Assembly (NCBI GenBank): GCA_907164885.2
Contig: OU015490.1
Span: 234,722,332-234,786,331, forward strand
DNA length: 64,000 bases
Source: Dolomedes plantarius
Lineage: Eukaryota > Arthropoda > Arachnida > Araneae > Dolomedidae
Reading direction: 5' to 3'
The first letter of the stretch is position 1, and each line of letters starts with the position of its first letter. A program made the translations under genes and the position numbers. Under the pieces are notes generated by a model. That model did not search any database, was not told where the DNA came from, and was given only the letters and a program-made list of their open reading frames with translations. Below, in pieces: positions 61,633 to 64,000 of the stretch.

Positions 61633-63025
61633 CACTGCTGGCCACCCAAATTGCAACACCAAGAAAGACAAGAGATATCACAACAAAATTTATTTTGTAG
61701 ATAACATGTTGACCAAGTATCAAATGATTAAATTTATAGACTTCTGTGAAGTGTGGTTCTTGCCAAAATCAGTAGCAAGAGTAGCCGCCATTGTTGGAGA
61801 TCACCGCTGCCACACGCCTCGGCATTGATTCAAAGAGACTTGGATGAGTTCTTGGGGTACAGCAGACCAAGAAGCTTCCACACGTCGCCAAAGTTGATCT
61901 GCTTTGGCAGCTGGGGATGGAATCTGGGTCAATCGTAGAGCAACCATGGACCACATGTTTTCTATCGGCGAAAGATCCGGAGAGCGAGGCGGCCAGGGAA
62001 GCAATTCAATCTGGCGATTGACGAAGAACCGTTGGACAATGCGTGCCACGTGTGGTCACGCATTATTTTCAGGGCAAGCCCTGAAGGTAAGGAAGGACAA
62101 CTGGCTCCAACACCTCGGAGGTGTAGCGCTGGCTGTTTAAAGTACCGGCAATGCGTACTAGAGGTGTGCGAGAGTGATATCCAATACCGCCCCATACTAT
62201 AATACCCGGTGCAGGACCAGTGTGGCGGTGCATAACGCAGCTGTTCAGCATCCCCTCTTCACGTTGTCTCCAGACTCGAATGCGACCATCGTGGTGTTGC
62301 AGACAGAAGCGTGACTCGTCAGTAAAGACAATTTCATTCCATTCTGCCGTCCACATCCTTCTGTCATCGCACCATTGGCGGCGGAGACGTGTGTGGTTCT
62401 GCGTCAAGGGTAGACAAAGCAATGGACGTCTTGCGGACAGACCACTCTGCTGTAAACGGCGTCGAATGGTACGCGCAGACACTGGATGATGCGTTACAGA
62501 CTGCATGTGCTGTGCTATGGTTCGTGATGTGACTGAGTGATCCGTCACTGCCATGCGCACAATTTGCCTGTCATCACGTGAAGAGGTGCGCTGAGGTGGA
62601 TGCGATCGAACACGCCGGTCCGTCGTACTCTCCTGCATCCAACGATCACATATCCGCATTACAGTTGTTTGGTTTCGTCCAACACGACTACCGATTTCCC
62701 TGAAAGATAATCCACAATCTCGGTAGGCCACCATTCTTCCTCTGTCGAACTCGGATACTTGATCAAAAGATGATCGCTGTTTTCGACGAGGCATAATTGA
62801 TCGTTTTTTGGAAAAACCACAAGAAAAACACAATTGCCGAACTTGAAATCGTCGAAATATCCAATCCTTAAAAAGCGCTTTGAAGTGGCGCCACATGCGC
62901 GCGTGATGTGCGTCTGCGCTGAAATTCTAATCATTTGCACATCTCACCTCCGCTAATGCATGTTGTAAATTTCATGTTATTTGCATGTTTCCTTCAAGTT
63001 GTTGCATTTACAGTGGCCAGCAGTG
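61633..63025 (-). mobile_element. Tc1-like transposon, copy C
   Basis: 1393 bp between TA at 61631-61632 and TA at 63026-63027. The ends read CACTGCTGGCCACCC and, inward from the right, CACTGCTGGCCACTG. It is not in a TA array. Confidence 0.92.
61769..62794 (-). pseudogene. Tc1-family transposase, copy C, catalytic Asp deleted
   Basis: Starts MPRRKQRSSFDQVSEF at 62792-62794. The HTH region and FTDESRF are intact. Near 62062-62075, relative to copy A, 19 bp are replaced by 5, a net loss of 14 bp that removes FQQD, and with it the second catalytic Asp, and shifts the frame. The following frame (NARPH-like part through SPDLSPIENMW) is readable to about 61801. A further 1-bp deletion near 61840 (GACTTGGATG versus GACTTCGGATG) shifts the last part again before MPRRVAAVISNNGGYS. 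The 15 missing bases account exactly for the length difference to A. Inactive. Confidence 0.9.
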
Positions 63026-63027
63026 TA

Positions 63028-63837
63028 TTTCTTTGATATCGAATCAGTATCGTTTCACAGCTTCCAATATATTTGTTTATTACCTTTCAAAAGTATCATG
63101 CAAGTAATAGCTCCATCTAGTTCAAAACCGCAAAAGAACTTATGTAGAGCCAAAATATTATTCAAATTTGTAAATTCATTTTAAAATGGCGTTATAACGC
63201 ATATTAATTTCGTAAAAACACTAAGTATGATTTTGACACATTTTTTTATTTTCATCATAAACACTTTTATTCCTCTTGTTATTGCAATTTGTATAAGAAA
63301 ATGCAATGGAAATAATAAAGTTTTTAAACAAATGAAAAAATTCTATGTAACAAATTCTTAGAGTTCGAGTATAAAGCTTTCTATTACTGTAACAACCGTC
63401 ATTAAACGAAAAATATTTCTTTAGTGATTAAACGTCAGCTAGCTTCTAGTATTTCCACAGGTTAACTACGGAACAATGAGAAAAATATTTCATTTAATTG
63501 TGTCAATTCAGCATTCCTCCTTGAATGCATTTTTAACTCATTCTAACTGATCTCATTAATATTTGGAGAATTTTTTTCGCAACTTTAAAGTGGTCTCATC
63601 CATTTGTTTAAGTCTTAAACAAGAGAGGCTATTAAAATGAGAAAAAAAAAACAGAGGTCGTCTTTAATGGGAAGACATAACCAAGTAAGAGAATAGTTGA
63701 AAACATTTTAAGAATTTGTAAAAAAAAATAGAAAATAGGTGCTTAAAACTTTTAAATAAGATTTTTTTAGTTTTCAGTTCCTAATTGTGATATATAATTA
63801 ATAATCCTTAATTATTAATACATTATTACTATGGATA
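63028..63837. other. AT-rich sequence without a supported gene
   Basis: Nothing recognised. Confidence 0.45.
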
Positions 63838-63872
63838 TTATAAATAAATAAATAAATAAAATAAATAAATAA

Positions 63873-63911
<39 letters not shown>

Positions 63912-63930
63912 TTAATATATTAATAATTAT
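63838..63930. repeat. (TAAA)n and TA microsatellite followed by a 26-bp perfect palindrome
   Basis: TAAA repeats at about 63838-63878, (TA)n to about 63906, then an exact 26-bp palindrome at 63905-63930 centred on TTAATATATTAA. Confidence 0.9.
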
Positions 63931-64000
63931 CTCAAATTATTAATTAATAATTATTGATTCCTAATCGTGAATACAGATAAATTGTATAATTCCTTAAAAG

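Overview
The window reads as an AT-rich eukaryotic, non-coding chromosome segment from an arthropod, most likely an arachnid such as a spider. That assignment is inference from the mix of Tc1, Tigger/pogo, piggyBac-like, hAT and Helitron elements with tRNA-derived SINEs and very long TA microsatellites; no search was possible. I find no host gene that I can defend. All recognisable protein-coding sequence belongs to transposons, and every transposase seen is broken. Most other open frames are (Ile-Tyr)n translations of TA arrays or antisense shadows of transposases.

Layout. 0-10 kb: a mariner-like transposase fragment at the edge, a fold-back hairpin, three TTAA-flanked piggyBac-like MITEs (2124-2871, 5216-5801, 8664-8991), one retroposed insert with a 13-bp target duplication (7261-7626) and two SINEs of a family called S here. 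10-24 kb: Tc1 copy A (11843-13250; full length, one stop), a 828-bp non-autonomous Helitron (14450-15277), a MITE, a 260-bp TA array, a stack of three SINEs (18226-19102) and a second copy of the first piggyBac-like MITE (23489-24232). 24.5-32 kb: a nest of repeats in which a unit (parts K and L, joined by a TA array) is split by a Tigger MITE, a TG...CA-bounded repeat (M) and a Helentron-like element, all meeting at TA arrays; an unsplit K-TA-L copy lies at 30.87-31.40 kb. 32-37 kb: a MITE with 35-bp inverted repeats, a truncated Tc1 (D) and a 1.85-kb mariner-like element with long inverted repeats (E). 38-44 kb: a hAT MITE with a perfect 8-bp duplication, a Tigger deletion derivative that keeps the transposase C-terminus, a SINE fragment, and M/Helentron debris. 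48-55 kb: a decayed hAT element (48325-51278), a palindrome whose loop is a TA array (about 51616-51790), and a nearly intact Tigger element (52236-54640) whose transposase has one in-frame stop directly after the first catalytic Asp. 57-63 kb: Tc1 copies B and C, close relatives of A, and one more SINE.

Two patterns stand out. First, several elements that integrate at TA lie inside or against long TA arrays (Tc1 B, Tigger G, Tigger MITE H, mariner E), so the arrays look like repeated landing sites. Second, three Tc1 copies of one family are each killed by different small lesions (a nonsense codon, an 8-bp deletion, and a 14-bp plus 1-bp deletion that removes a catalytic Asp), which gives a readable decay series. 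No CRISPR array, prokaryotic operon, rRNA gene or intact functional tRNA gene was seen.
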